64,000 bases of DNA from Sipunculus nudus. Lineage: Eukaryota > Annelida > Sipuncula > Golfingiida > Sipunculidae. Where the stretch lies: positions 39,581,956 to 39,645,955 of the forward strand of contig CM049318.1 in the NCBI GenBank assembly GCA_026874595.1, written 5' to 3'. A program made the translations under genes and the position numbers. Positions 1 through 26,995 of this stretch are shown here, in pieces; within the stretch, counting starts at the first letter, position 1, and every line of letters begins with the position of its first letter. Under the pieces are notes generated by a model. The model did not search any database, was not told where the DNA came from, and saw nothing but the letters and a program-made list of their open reading frames with translations.

Positions 1-1182
1 ACGGCATTTATATTATTTGTCATCGCATGTCGCCGTCAATGTAAGCTTGGCTTAGAACGTTAAGTTGCAACATTAATTTGTCATTTTATATTGCATTGCG
101 AATACACTCATTGCGAAAGATCACTGTGTGTTTAGACATAATTATTCAGTTAAAGTTTCATTTGTCCTTGTCATCCAAAACAACAAGTCTAATAATTTGT
201 GGAACATTACTAATACATGTATATTATTTTGTGAGTTTAGTGATAAATGTCTACAATGTAGATTAAAGTACAGTAGAACGTCGAATATCCGAAGACCGAG
301 CTTTAGTGGCATAGCAAGCGAGGACGCGCTTTCTGATTTGTTGATATGTCTACCACTGGAGTCTTCAGATGGTGACACCGCTGACGTAACAATGGTTCAG
401 CCAATCACGCATGTACTTCAAATCTAGCCTGAAACCGATGTGCCATTGCTGTCGGGCCTAACAACGGGGGCTTCCCTGCCTGCCTATCTCAAATATTAGT
501 TAAATAATAAAGAGATGGACCATTTAGTGCAAAAAACGCTAGGAAACTGTTAGCAATTCAAGCGCCTGTGACTTGACAACGGTACCCTGTCTGAAGTATT
601 GTACGGACCCCTTCACTTGACCTAAGTCTAGCACATCTACTAGTATATTATCCCGAGCTTCGGGAATTTAGATTATCATTAAAAGCTCTGGTCAAACCTC
701 ATCCCACTCTCTCCACTTGTACTTTCGTTTACTTATAAAAGTTTACTTATATGTTTCGCAACGTAATGACGATACGGCTGTAAAGGAATGTACAGTTTCT
801 GTATATGAATACCAGTAACATTCTGTAAAGATGGGAATTGTGGAGGGTTTGCACTTATAACGATCTGAAAATATCCTTAATTTTCCTTAACATTTTCCTG
901 GTTATTGAGAATATCATTCTGCAATATTTCATAAAAGACAATTATTCTAACAAATGTAATAGAGGAAAACTTAATATTTCCAGAGCACCATACTATTTTC
1001 TGGACGTTCTACCGTACTTGGTTAATGGGAGACAATTACCATTAATCAATTTTTAAAAGTTTTTTTTTATATTTATCTTAATGCGCGTATGTACTTTCAT
1101 TAACATAATATCTAGCCCCTGTCTTATTCTAGGGTAACAGTTAAGGAGACAAATATTTAATTGCCGATGACGAAAAAACTTG
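1..1182. other. no gene recognised
   Basis: AT-rich sequence with only short open frames, the longest about 99 codons near 128-427. None shows a recognisable domain or a good exon structure. I see no repeat or RNA gene here. Confidence 0.4.
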
Positions 1183-1739
1183 CTAAAAACTTGCATAACT
1201 GGGAAACCCGGTTAATATGGTCCAAATGGCCGAAACCGCAAGTACAAGGGCTATGGGTCTCGAAGTAGTGTCGTTCACAGGATCGAGTTCGGGTCTCGAA
1301 TGGCATGGCTGGGTCTCCGCTGCTGGGATCGGTGGAGGGAATGTGGGTTGCTTCTGGCTTTGTGGCCGTGGATGCTGTAGCTTTCTAAAAAGGACGACGG
1401 CTCGGGATGGACGGTGGCGCCCTCCACGGCTCCCTGCTTGACTTGGCTTGACCGCAGCAACCTGTAGCTGCTCGATGAGCGTATACCTATTTTTGCTTGA
1501 CAAATATTTAAACGGCTGATAATACAAATTACACAGAATGTTCTGTCTACATAATCCATAAGGTTTTTTCCACTCACCACTACCTTGAGGGGTTCGTGAG
1601 CTGAACGCAAGTATGATTTGCATAGATTAAAACTGCAGGAGCCCAGCAAGAAAGCCAGGGGTAGATCATGAACTACCTTGAAAACCATCAGAAGAATCCA
1701 GTAACTGAAGGCACTGGTATTGTAACTACGTATGGTCAA
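1183..1739. other. GC-richer patch with overlapping open frames, unrecognised
   Basis: A locally GC-rich stretch (about 1200-1460) keeps frames open on both strands: minus-strand frames of 146 and 154 codons overlap in different registers, and a plus-strand frame of 74 codons lies opposite. Open frames on both strands usually reflect base composition rather than coding. The predicted peptides are rich in Ser, Pro, Gln and Arg with no domain I know. It could be a fragment of a mobile element, but no terminal repeats were found. Confidence 0.2.
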
Positions 1740-3331
1740 TAATGATAATAATAATTTTTTTAGTTACCTCTAATATTAAAGGAGAATAATCATGTGAAAA
1801 CAATACAAATATCACAAGTTCAAGATATCTTTCCTTTTAACAAGGAAATATATTTCCGATTAAAAATATCACTGTTATATATAGAACATCCATGCGTTTT
1901 GTGTTTTCCATACGTTTTGTTAACTGATTAGGGCACTTATTATGTTTACTGAGCAAGAGATTGTAAAAAGTTTATGCCCCTGATCTATATCCAAAAATAT
2001 GATTCAATAACATTATGGTTTGCATATCGACACAACGAGACACACTGGATATAGACTTAACGCCTGGAGTAATGGCTTAGTGTGGTAACAGGGACCTGTT
2101 CCTACAACACGTTTTATTAGCCTGGCCTGTAGACGGTCAGTTTTATACCTTGCACTTATAGTAAAATAAATAACAGCCCTACACTTAAGTAACCTACAAC
2201 ATGTCGTCTATACATGCATTGCGGTTTGAAGTTTTAATGCTTTCTGGTAAAGACCTATACCAAATGTAGTCTATAAAATGCTTTCCGACATACACTCATT
2301 CTTGATTCACAATGGTTATTTGTACTGTTATTACTAATTCAAGATATATGTAATTTTATTCGCCGTCTTCAGCATCCTGTCCTGGTTCCTCACAGAACGG
2401 ACGCTGCTCTTTAATCGTACAAAACAGTTTTCCTTGGTTAAATTCAAGGATCGTATCATGCAGGAAAATACACTGTAGAATTAATCAGACCACTCACTTT
2501 TGTACTCAATCAAAATGATATCATCAGTATCTCATTAAAAGATATTAAATTTGTGACCATCTATAACCCCGAAGTGAATGGATTATCTCTTATCATATTC
2601 TTAAAAAAGTCTGAATAAGTATGATGAAGAGAATATAAACCAATTTCTTATTTCATTGTTTTTTCTTTCACTGTGTAATAAAAATGTATGTTACTCAGCC
2701 TTCATGGACACAGCACATACATAATAAATATCCCCTGTTTAAACTTTCCCAAATGTTCTCTACTATACACTACTTAAACATTAAATTTGCCCTCTTATAC
2801 TTGATCTGGTTCTGGATCTTGATACTTGAAGTGGTTGCATAGATTACGTGGTTGATTTGTGCAGCGTTTAGGTTGCAGAATATGACCTGTGTTTTTCATG
2901 AATCCTGGTTCGAGCTGATTAAATACTCTAATTGGATGAATCTACAGCATATGTGTTCAAATGTTAATTACTGAATAATCACTATGATCATTAAGGAGTG
3001 CAATTAAAGTTTGTAACATGTTCTTTTGACGTATATAAACACCCGTTACACTCAGTGTAACACCAAACACTAGGTGGTCCAGTATCTGGAAGAACTTTTG
3101 TTAGCTTTATATTGGTAAGTTACATTTGGATCTTAGTGTATAGTTAGACCCGTTATGCATGGAAAATCATGTAAACGAACAGTCCCATTTACTGGTTGAG
3201 CACTCAGCATTTGGTCATTTCACCAATAATTTTTACTGTGTTACCATATGTCAAGAAATAAACTGTGGGAAAAGGTTGTACAGCATTCATTTTTTAAGGA
3301 TAGGTGTATGGTCTGTAGGTGACACTTTTTA
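1740..3331. other. no gene recognised
   Basis: AT-rich non-coding sequence without long open frames, clear repeats or RNA genes that I can support. Confidence 0.4.
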
Positions 3332-3742
3332 TTGAATGAGTATGAAGACAATCATATGATAAGAATAGTATGTTTTTTATTGTGCATTTGGATTACTGGT
3401 TTTATATCCGCAGGGCTGACTATAGGAATAATCCAGATGTCCGATCAAATCGTTCAGCAATTGAAGCCAATCCAGGAGGTCTTATCGAGATTTTACCTTA
3501 TACCATTAAAGAACCGGAGGGTTTCTGTCAGCTTGGATACATCTTTCTCCGCCAGTATGTTCTTATATTCACCAAATATGCCACATTTGGAGTTACATAT
3601 TCATGCTTTAGAAAAAAAACATCTTGCTATCTGTAATTTGATATTCCATCAAGACCGAATGAACTTACTCCTAAATATAAACGAAATAAAATATGTAATC
3701 AAAAGAACTCAAATGAATGCTGAATTCAATACGTCACCTTGA
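3332..3742 (+). other. unrecognised open frames, possible exon fragment
   Basis: Two overlapping plus-strand frames lie here (136 codons at 3332-3742 and 88 codons at 3370-3636). A plausible splice acceptor, pyrimidine-rich and ending in CCGCAG near 3412, precedes the second frame. That frame reads with ordinary protein composition for about 70 residues (for example GGLIEILPYTIKEPEGF). I do not recognise a family. The other frame starts with a hydrophobic stretch that could mimic a membrane segment. It may be a broken exon or a chance frame. Confidence 0.15.
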
Positions 3743-4120
3743 ACCTGTCTTGCAATCAAAGTGTTACCATGACCATGTCAATCACCTATATGCGATTTTA
3801 ACTGAAGTCAATGAAGTAACGTTCAGTAATATTGCAAGAATTATATATAAAGCGAAATAAAAACGAAATTTATTGAGATAAACATCTAATGCAATACCAC
3901 TGGTATCAGTCATATACAAGAACACATGATATCCAGAAATCATGGCGTAGGCATATTGAACACTGATAAATAGAATATATGGAAGCTTTATCTCTATCAA
4001 ATTTTCCTCTACAGCCATAAAAAAACTGGTTTCGAGGTAGAGAAACATTTCCTAGGTAGAGGTTCATATTTTCTTTCGAACACTAATAGTATGCAAGACA
4101 AACGAAGGCAATATGTGGGT

Positions 4121-4127
4121 ATATATA

Positions 4128-4179
<52 letters not shown>

Positions 4180-4229
4180 AGAGGAGCAAATGAGGATTAT
4201 TTGAATTTCTCTGAAGATATTAATATAAG

Positions 4230-4280
<51 letters not shown>

Positions 4281-4283
4281 TAT
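4121..4283. repeat. two (AT)n microsatellites
   Basis: Two nearly pure AT runs, 4121-4174 and 4231-4283, separated by about 55 bases of unique sequence. Confidence 0.9.
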
Positions 4284-4884
4284 TTGGATTTTGTTTGAAA
4301 CTACTCCCAACGAAATCAAAATCAGTTCATCACGGACCAAATGACTGGCTGGGGCCTATAGGGACAGTGGTCCACCAATGACCCAGTACCTCTATAGACA
4401 TACACGGGCTGGATGTAATGTTTAGGAATAATTCCACTGTCTTTTACAAGCGCTTCCTTTATATATGCGGAATAGCATCGGAGTGATTAAATTGAACTAA
4501 TATGAACCCAAAGATGTAACTTGCATTAGATTTGCAAATACATGAAGTAGTTCCAGTTTAGCCTGAATATATGGACAGAGAATCTTAGAAAAACAAAGTC
4601 ATCATACGCTCAGAAAACACTCTTAGGACCATTTGGTTTTGGAATAGATTAACAAAGGAGCTTCGCTTTACACACATGAACTACTGTTTTTACTGTGTTG
4701 ACTTAATATTTGTGTTAATGATATGTTAATATAAATGACAATATAACCATTATTTCCACAGTATGTCATTTAAAAGCTGACCGTTAATCGTTTCGTCAAG
4801 AAGATTTTTTTACTCACACCCCAAATCCTAGTATGGCAGTGTTAATGGTAATTAACAAAACAACTGTACATATTCAAGGCCTAA

Positions 4885-5506
4885 CTAGAATACAGGATAT
4901 CGCTAATGCCGATACTCTGTTACGTGGAGGTAAAATATGCCTGCCTGCCTGAAAAATTGCAGGCAAACAGCTAGCGACGCTGGCGGACAGCCTGTTCAGC
5001 CCGTTCATTCAATAGACAATACAGCTGCATGTGCATTAAGCATAGCGCTCTTCAGTACAAATTATCCTGAAATTTACTATGGTTTTGTCTTCCTTGTCTA
5101 TTGTTAAACTTAAATTGAAATGGTAGCATGAACGTGAAAAAGCTTAGAAATAATATAATGCGTTAGAAATTAATCTTGTATCAACGGATTCGCATAAAAA
5201 TTCAGGGCAAAGCTATACATGGTCTTTCATTTACACATAAAGTTAGGTTTTGCAAGTTCCAAGTAATTTTCCTTGCAGCATACCAACAATAAATGGCAGC
5301 TTCATATTTGTTCAATGATCACATTAAAAAAACAGATTCAACAGCATATATGAGCTGATAAAGTGGGGATGGTCAGATAAGACAGTGCTAATGACCATCT
5401 GGCTGAATTACCCTTGCCTGCATAAATGGGCTTCCGGCTCTGCCGGCCAGTGGTTTTTCTCCTCCATTTACACGAGAGACTGCATTTGCGATATCCCGTA
5501 TTCTGG
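4885..5506. mobile_element. MITE-like element with terminal inverted repeats
   Basis: The left end CTAGAATACAGGATATCGCT at 4885 and the reverse complement of the right end, CCAGAATACGGGATATCGCA ending at 5506, match with only a few mismatches over about 25 bases. The matching ends continue more weakly inward (a GTGGAGG / ATGGAGG block). The 622-bp interior has no coding frame, so this is a non-autonomous DNA transposon. Target duplication is unclear and the superfamily is not assigned. Confidence 0.65.
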
Positions 5507-5968
5507 ATTGTGAGGGGGATAACCAGTGTCTCTGTTTATTATATTATAAATGCGATTAATACAATTGAACCATGCTGTCCATTAAGATATTCTAAGCTAT
5601 AACAATCTGATCTTCCCCAGCGTGCTCACAGTAGCTGTTTTTTAAGATAACAATACATTTTTCGGAACTTTTGCTGAGTGCTAAGGGTTTTATTTAAAAA
5701 AGTGTTTATAACCAAGTTTAGCGTTAGACTTATCGCCTTCAATAAGTGTTTGGAGGAGAAAGCTAAGATCTGATTAAAAGTTTATAAATGGCTGAAGCAA
5801 ATAACAGTTACAAGGAATAGTACACTCCTTTGGTACCTTGCCTACATTCTCCAGAAAAGATGGGTCGCGGAATCACTCAATCAAATTGTCAACAGTTAAA
5901 TGCCTATGTAAATAAATTCAATATATAGATTATCATTCCGGGTGCCTTTGTGAGAATCGCATCAGCAT

Positions 5969-5994
5969 CTTTCTTTCTTTCTTTCTTTCTTTCT
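5969..5994. repeat. (TTTC)n microsatellite
   Basis: About six uninterrupted TTTC units. Confidence 0.85.
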
Positions 5995-6135
5995 TTTTTG
6001 TGTGTTGGAGTTAACAGCCTCCATTGTTAATGCTAGGTTAGCTAAGAATGTAAACTTACAGAATTCCATTCCGGTGCCAGACTACATGACTGGGCAGTAG
6101 CACACGCTTCCTCTCGTTTTATGTTCTGATATTAA

Positions 6136-6360
6136 CAAGGCCCGATGGCTACTGCACATGCGAGCCCGGGGAGGCCTTGGTCATTACACCGAGGAACCCT
6201 GAAAGGCGTACTAGTTGGGACATGGCCATCCCGTTCAGCTGCAGCTCGCTCACTCTGGGTGGTGGCTGACCGTGAAAAATCTCATCGCTGAGATCATAAC
6301 TCACGACCACCTGGCTTTGAGTCCTTAAATCTACCCCTAGGCCACAGAAGCCGGTGCATT
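6136..6360 (-). mobile_element. SINE-like element, tRNA-derived head
   Basis: Read on the minus strand it begins with a tRNA-like head: an A-box-like GTGGCCTAGGGGTAGA and a weaker B-box-like GTCGTGAGTTATGATC. Its body has the blocks CTCGGTGTAATGACCAAGGC and GCAGTAGCCATCGGGCC. Similar blocks occur in the copies at 47290-47545 and 60193-60455 (CTTGGTGTTATGACC and GGCAGTAGTCAGCGGGCC), so these are three members of one family. It sits just upstream of the plus-strand CUB gene promoter. Confidence 0.5.
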
Positions 6361-6533
6361 AGCATATTTCACAGGTTAGGTCGCTCACAATTCTTTTCTA
6401 ACCAAATTATTTTAGTTTTATTTTACCAGTTGCATTACCATTAATATAATAATAGCATTAATTATGGAACATATTCTCAGAGAAAAAGAAAGTTATTTTT
6501 ATGGAGGATAATTAGTTGGTCTTCTTCATTTCA

Positions 6534-6783
6534 TGCTCCGGTGAACGTTACCCATTTGCACACGACAGTCCAGGTTCACTGGTCACCTATTCATATAAGT
6601 TTCCATAATTTTAAAGGGGACGCGTTGTATGCTCCGATGAATATGACCTTCGTACATCTAAACGGTACACTGGCGCTAAGATTCACTGGTCACCTTTTTC
6701 ATGGATCTGAATAATATAATGACGCACTTCTGCAGCTGAACTCGCAGACGAACCCTCTGTACTGATCACAACTCATCAACAAA
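6534..6783 (+). promoter_or_regulatory. promoter region of the plus-strand CUB gene
   Basis: Two related blocks each start with ATGCTCCG (near 6534 and 6630) and end with TTCACTGGTCACCT (6575-6588 and 6682-6695), so the promoter carries a local tandem duplication of roughly 100 bases. The second block continues into TTTTTCATGGATCTG. The same TTCACTGGTCACCT block, followed by TTTTCAAGGATCTG, lies at a similar distance upstream of the paralogous gene on the minus strand, which supports a regulatory role. GGTTCA-C-TGGTCA resembles a DR1 nuclear-receptor site, but this is only an inference. An AT-rich TATA-like stretch follows near 6710. Confidence 0.5.
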
Positions 6784-23273
<16,490 letters not shown>

Positions 23274-23480
23274 AATAAGGTGCAGAATAAGCACTTCGTG
23301 TTAGATGTACAGATAACCAGACAGATAAAGCAGTCATGAATCATTAAATATGAACATGCATGTATATTCATTGTGATTTCATAATGTGATGAAATATCCG
23401 ATATAAGATATACATGTATTAGGATACTCTATTAGGATTCGGTACTAGTACTAGTCAGTTTTAATGTGTTTTGTGGAGAC

Positions 23481-23539
<59 letters not shown>

Positions 23540-23570
23540 TAAAGCACATTTATATTGTACGATTGTGTTC

Positions 23571-23576
23571 AATAAA
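23571..23576 (+). promoter_or_regulatory. candidate poly(A) signal, plus CUB gene
   Basis: AATAAA about 300 bases downstream of the TAA stop, just past an (AT)n tract, followed by GT-rich sequence (TTTTGTGATT, TGTCTGGCAGTGTG). Confidence 0.4.
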
Positions 23577-24831
23577 CAGGGTCAAGCTTGCTACAGTTTT
23601 GTGATTACCACACATGTCTGGCAGTGTGAGCCTTTTGTGTGATATCTGAAAGCTCTATCTTCAAAACAAAAAATTTCATTTCAGTGATATCATCTGATTT
23701 ACTCTATAAATGTGTATACTACTGTTATTTACAGAGAGTTGTTATATTTCACACCATGTTTTGTGGTGTCCCTTATCCCTTAAATGGTGTATCCTAGGAG
23801 GAGTTTTTAAGCAAATTTTTATTCCAAGCCATATACAGTCAAAACAGGGGACACAATGCAAAGTTACAAATCACCAAGGCCAAAGGTCTGCCAGCAATAT
23901 TTTAACACAAAAATCCCAGCTGCTGGAATGCTCTCTCCTTTGAAATCGTCAGTGTCAGCTCAGTAAGTCCAACCCAAGAAGAGACTGGTCGGAGAGGTAT
24001 GCATGCGCGGTATGACTACGGTTTCACCAACTAGGCCCCCTAATATAAGAAGATATTCAGTCTAGATCTCTGCCGTTCTCATGTCTCTAGGACCATGCAT
24101 GAAGCGATGATATATACATGGTAAAGAGGATTATCAATGAAAGCAAGGCTAAAGTAATTGCTGAAATGTGTGTACATTTTTCTGAATTGCAGTAAAGACG
24201 ATGATAACTTTTAAACTTTATGGGTTTCCAATCTTATACAGATATCGTTAAAACGTAATATAAGGTGAACCGGATGGTTGACTTAGGGGATTTAGCTTCA
24301 TATGAAATGGGCTTCCAAGAGTGTGCGGTATCTTGTAGCACTAACTAAAGGTTAATGGGGCTTCTTGTGGCAGGTGGTGGCCAGTGCTGATTATATAAGC
24401 TGGTCAACTGTGAAAGCACTGAACCATGCCCGCAAACACCTAGATGTAATTGCAGCCAGCACCTGGCAACATTAAGCAACTCTTGCCCGCCAAAGTACAT
24501 GCACAGATTAAAGTTTTAGTTACATGAAACACTTAACACGCATAGCCTGAAAGCTACTGTTGAATTACACATTAAATAATTATTTTCTTACGCAATTTAC
24601 AATCTGCTAAATCTTATGTATAAACATAAATATTTTGCTCCTGTATATACGACGTCTATATACTGGAGCTTATTGACAGAAAGTTGTTGCAGGTTTGTAA
24701 TATGTAGTAATTTTTATTAATATGAATTTTTAGCTTTTTAAAAACATTTCTCACAGAGTATTGGGCTATATATTATATGTAATATGTTAATTCTTGATTT
24801 AATTTTATATTGACCCTTTAAAAGCTGCTTT

Positions 24832-24883
24832 GGGCCCTCGGGATGCTCAAACATTTCACGGGAAAGTTTTGACCCGAGGGCCC
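24832..24883. repeat. GC-rich inverted repeat (hairpin)
   Basis: GGGCCCTCGGG (24832-24842) pairs perfectly with CCCGAGGGCCC (24873-24883) across a 30-base loop; flanking TCAAAC / GTTTTGA extends the pairing loosely. It stands out in AT-rich DNA. Confidence 0.6.
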
Positions 24884-24939
24884 GCACTTTCGAAATACCA
24901 AATATTTAATTAATAGCATTGAAAGCCCTCAAGTGAAGA

Positions 24940-25060
24940 TGAAACACCTGGTGGTTAAATATAAAGTAAAACCTTAAATGCTTTCGGTTATACCCAAGTG
25001 TGGTCTTAATAGACAGGTGGTATATAAGACAAGTTGTCTTTCAGACAGGTTCCATTGCAG
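24940..25060. repeat. dispersed repeat, CAGTGGAACCTG family, partial
   Basis: Contains CCCAAGTGTGGTCTTAATAG, a GACAGGTGGTATATAAGACA block and GACAGGTTCCATTGCAG, matching the ends of the copies at 19263 and 33848. Confidence 0.5.
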
Positions 25061-25808
25061 TTTAGCTCTATTTAAATCTTAATTTGTAAAAAAAAAATTA
25101 ATAACATGAGCGAATACAAACACATAACTGTGGTACTGACCTTTACGGGAGAAAGTGTTAGGGTCAGTTAGGGAGATAAGTCTACTTAAGCAGATCCCGT
25201 CTATTCATTACTACTTTAGAATATGTCTTTGATAGATAATGAATCCAGTAATCACCATGCAAACAATATTTGTTATTCAATACCTCAGAAACTGTCACGT
25301 GAACCTGTCTACAGCCAATCATGCCACCTAATTCACAGTACACTGACTTTCATCAACCCTACTCCACCTAATTACCTGAATGAACTCTATTTTACATGTT
25401 CACAATCTGTAACAATACTAGGTGAGAAAGTATACATATTAAATGGAATTATAATGTGGCCAATGACCTGCCGGTTGACTCGGAGAAAGTTCAGCAGCTT
25501 TATTAACTCAAGGTATTAGGGTACCAGCTCTCAGACCCTCCCTACAATCGAGAATAAATGTTACATATAGACCAAGTTATACGTGGCATGTAAATTAATG
25601 ATGTATGAACCAGCGACCTCTGACAAGACCCGGGGCGTGACCTTAGAACTGACTGTGTACGAATGCCCAGCGACACAAATTCGTGTTTGTCGATCCGGAC
25701 AAGGGAAACGAGCAGTAGACGGCAACACACATGACAACTTAAATCAATGGAATTCATGAATACTCACAACAACCATATAAAGAGATACACACATCAATTT
25801 AATCCATT

Positions 25809-25856
<48 letters not shown>

Positions 25857-26479
25857 ATAATAATACATGTATAATATTGCCATGCAGCTTGCCTAATATA
25901 TAACATAAGTTGTAATGTCAAAACCATTGAATCATTTACTTAGATATAATGTTTTAATATGTATTATATTGAATATTTTGATAATTTATAAGTGGTGACT
26001 AGGTATGGATACAAAGAAAAGAGAAGGGCTTAACACCCAGGCAGAGATAAACAAGTGTACCTGCAGTGCTATATCGTATGTTCCACCAGTAGGTGCCCAT
26101 TGCAACTTGGCGATTATTTTCTCAAACTCCAATATTATCACACAGTTTTACACTAAAACTGATGAGTGTCTAAAGGTCCAATATGAGATATAATACATCA
26201 TAGGAAACCCAAAATTTCCTTAGGCACTGTATATTTCATTCATGACATATCGAAGACCTTTTCAAGCTATGAATGAAGTCATAAACGCAGATGAATGAAA
26301 CAAGGAATAACAAGTAAAGATAAATTAAGCTTGAAATAAAAAAGTATTTATTTTCATACTAATGCAATGAGTGCTTAGATTACCAGTTGGAAGTACAAAT
26401 TATCCAGCTCGAAACAGAAACATACTAATCCCATTTAGTACATATGTTAGGTAATGACCGACCATTCGTAATTGTAATC

Positions 26480-26485
26480 TTTATT
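26480..26485 (-). promoter_or_regulatory. candidate poly(A) signal, minus CUB gene
   Basis: AATAAA on the minus strand about 270 bases downstream of the stop codon of the minus-strand gene. Confidence 0.35.
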
Positions 26486-26752
26486 CGGAACATATCCAGT
26501 CTTATAAGCAAAATACAAATTACTATATACAAAAATGCGTTAATAAATCCAAAAAATGCATAAACATAACAAATGCTATTTTATACGTGACATATGCGGG
26601 ATATATAAGAATATAGCTAACATAATATGCTTAGTATTCTTTAAAAGGAATTCATATATCAGGCATTTTTGCCTGAACGTTATGTTATAACGAACATATT
26701 CAACATCATATGCAAAGTCTGCCCTTATACTGGTATGAGGAATACATCTCTT

Positions 26753-26995
26753 TCATTTGTCGTTTGTATCTACGGCTTGGTAAGTCAGTAGGAACCCCCT
26801 AAATGTGTTGTATGAGTTAGATGTAAATTTTATAAACATATCAGGCCCCGTACTTTGGTATTTAAGTCCGCGGGATGTCAAGTTTCCTGTCATGAACACT
26901 AATTCTGGCATATATGGACTATTCCCATCATAGAGTCTCATCTTGTCGAGGTAGAACTCCGTTTCAAATGACACAACAGTGAGCTGAATGGTCAT
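26753..26995 (-). CDS. exon 11, minus CUB gene: CUB4 second half and stop
   Basis: 243 bases from acceptor TATTTCAG to the stop. Encodes MTIQLTVVSFETEFYLDKM, LYDGNS, YQSTGPDMFIKF and GFLLTYQAV; one codon shorter than the plus-gene exon. Confidence 0.87.
   Translation of the reverse strand: MTIQLTVVSFETEFYLDKMRLYDGNSPYMPELVFMTGNLTSRGLKYQSTGPDMFIKFTSNSYNTFRGFLLTYQAVDTNDK

Larger units (their letters stand above)
23274..26752. other. convergent intergenic region between the two CUB genes
   Basis: 3.5 kb separating the two stop codons. It contains candidate poly(A) signals for both genes, two (AT)n tracts (23483-23537 and 25812-25843), a GC-rich hairpin at 24832-24883 and a CAGTGGAACCTG-family repeat near 24940-25060. 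Open frames of 60 to 100 codons (for example 25223-25519) show no known domain. Confidence 0.6.

Noticed and set aside
1183-1739. Gene encoding 146 or 154 residues on the minus strand
   Set aside because: Overlapping frames in several registers and on both strands, low-complexity composition and no domain point to a base-composition effect.
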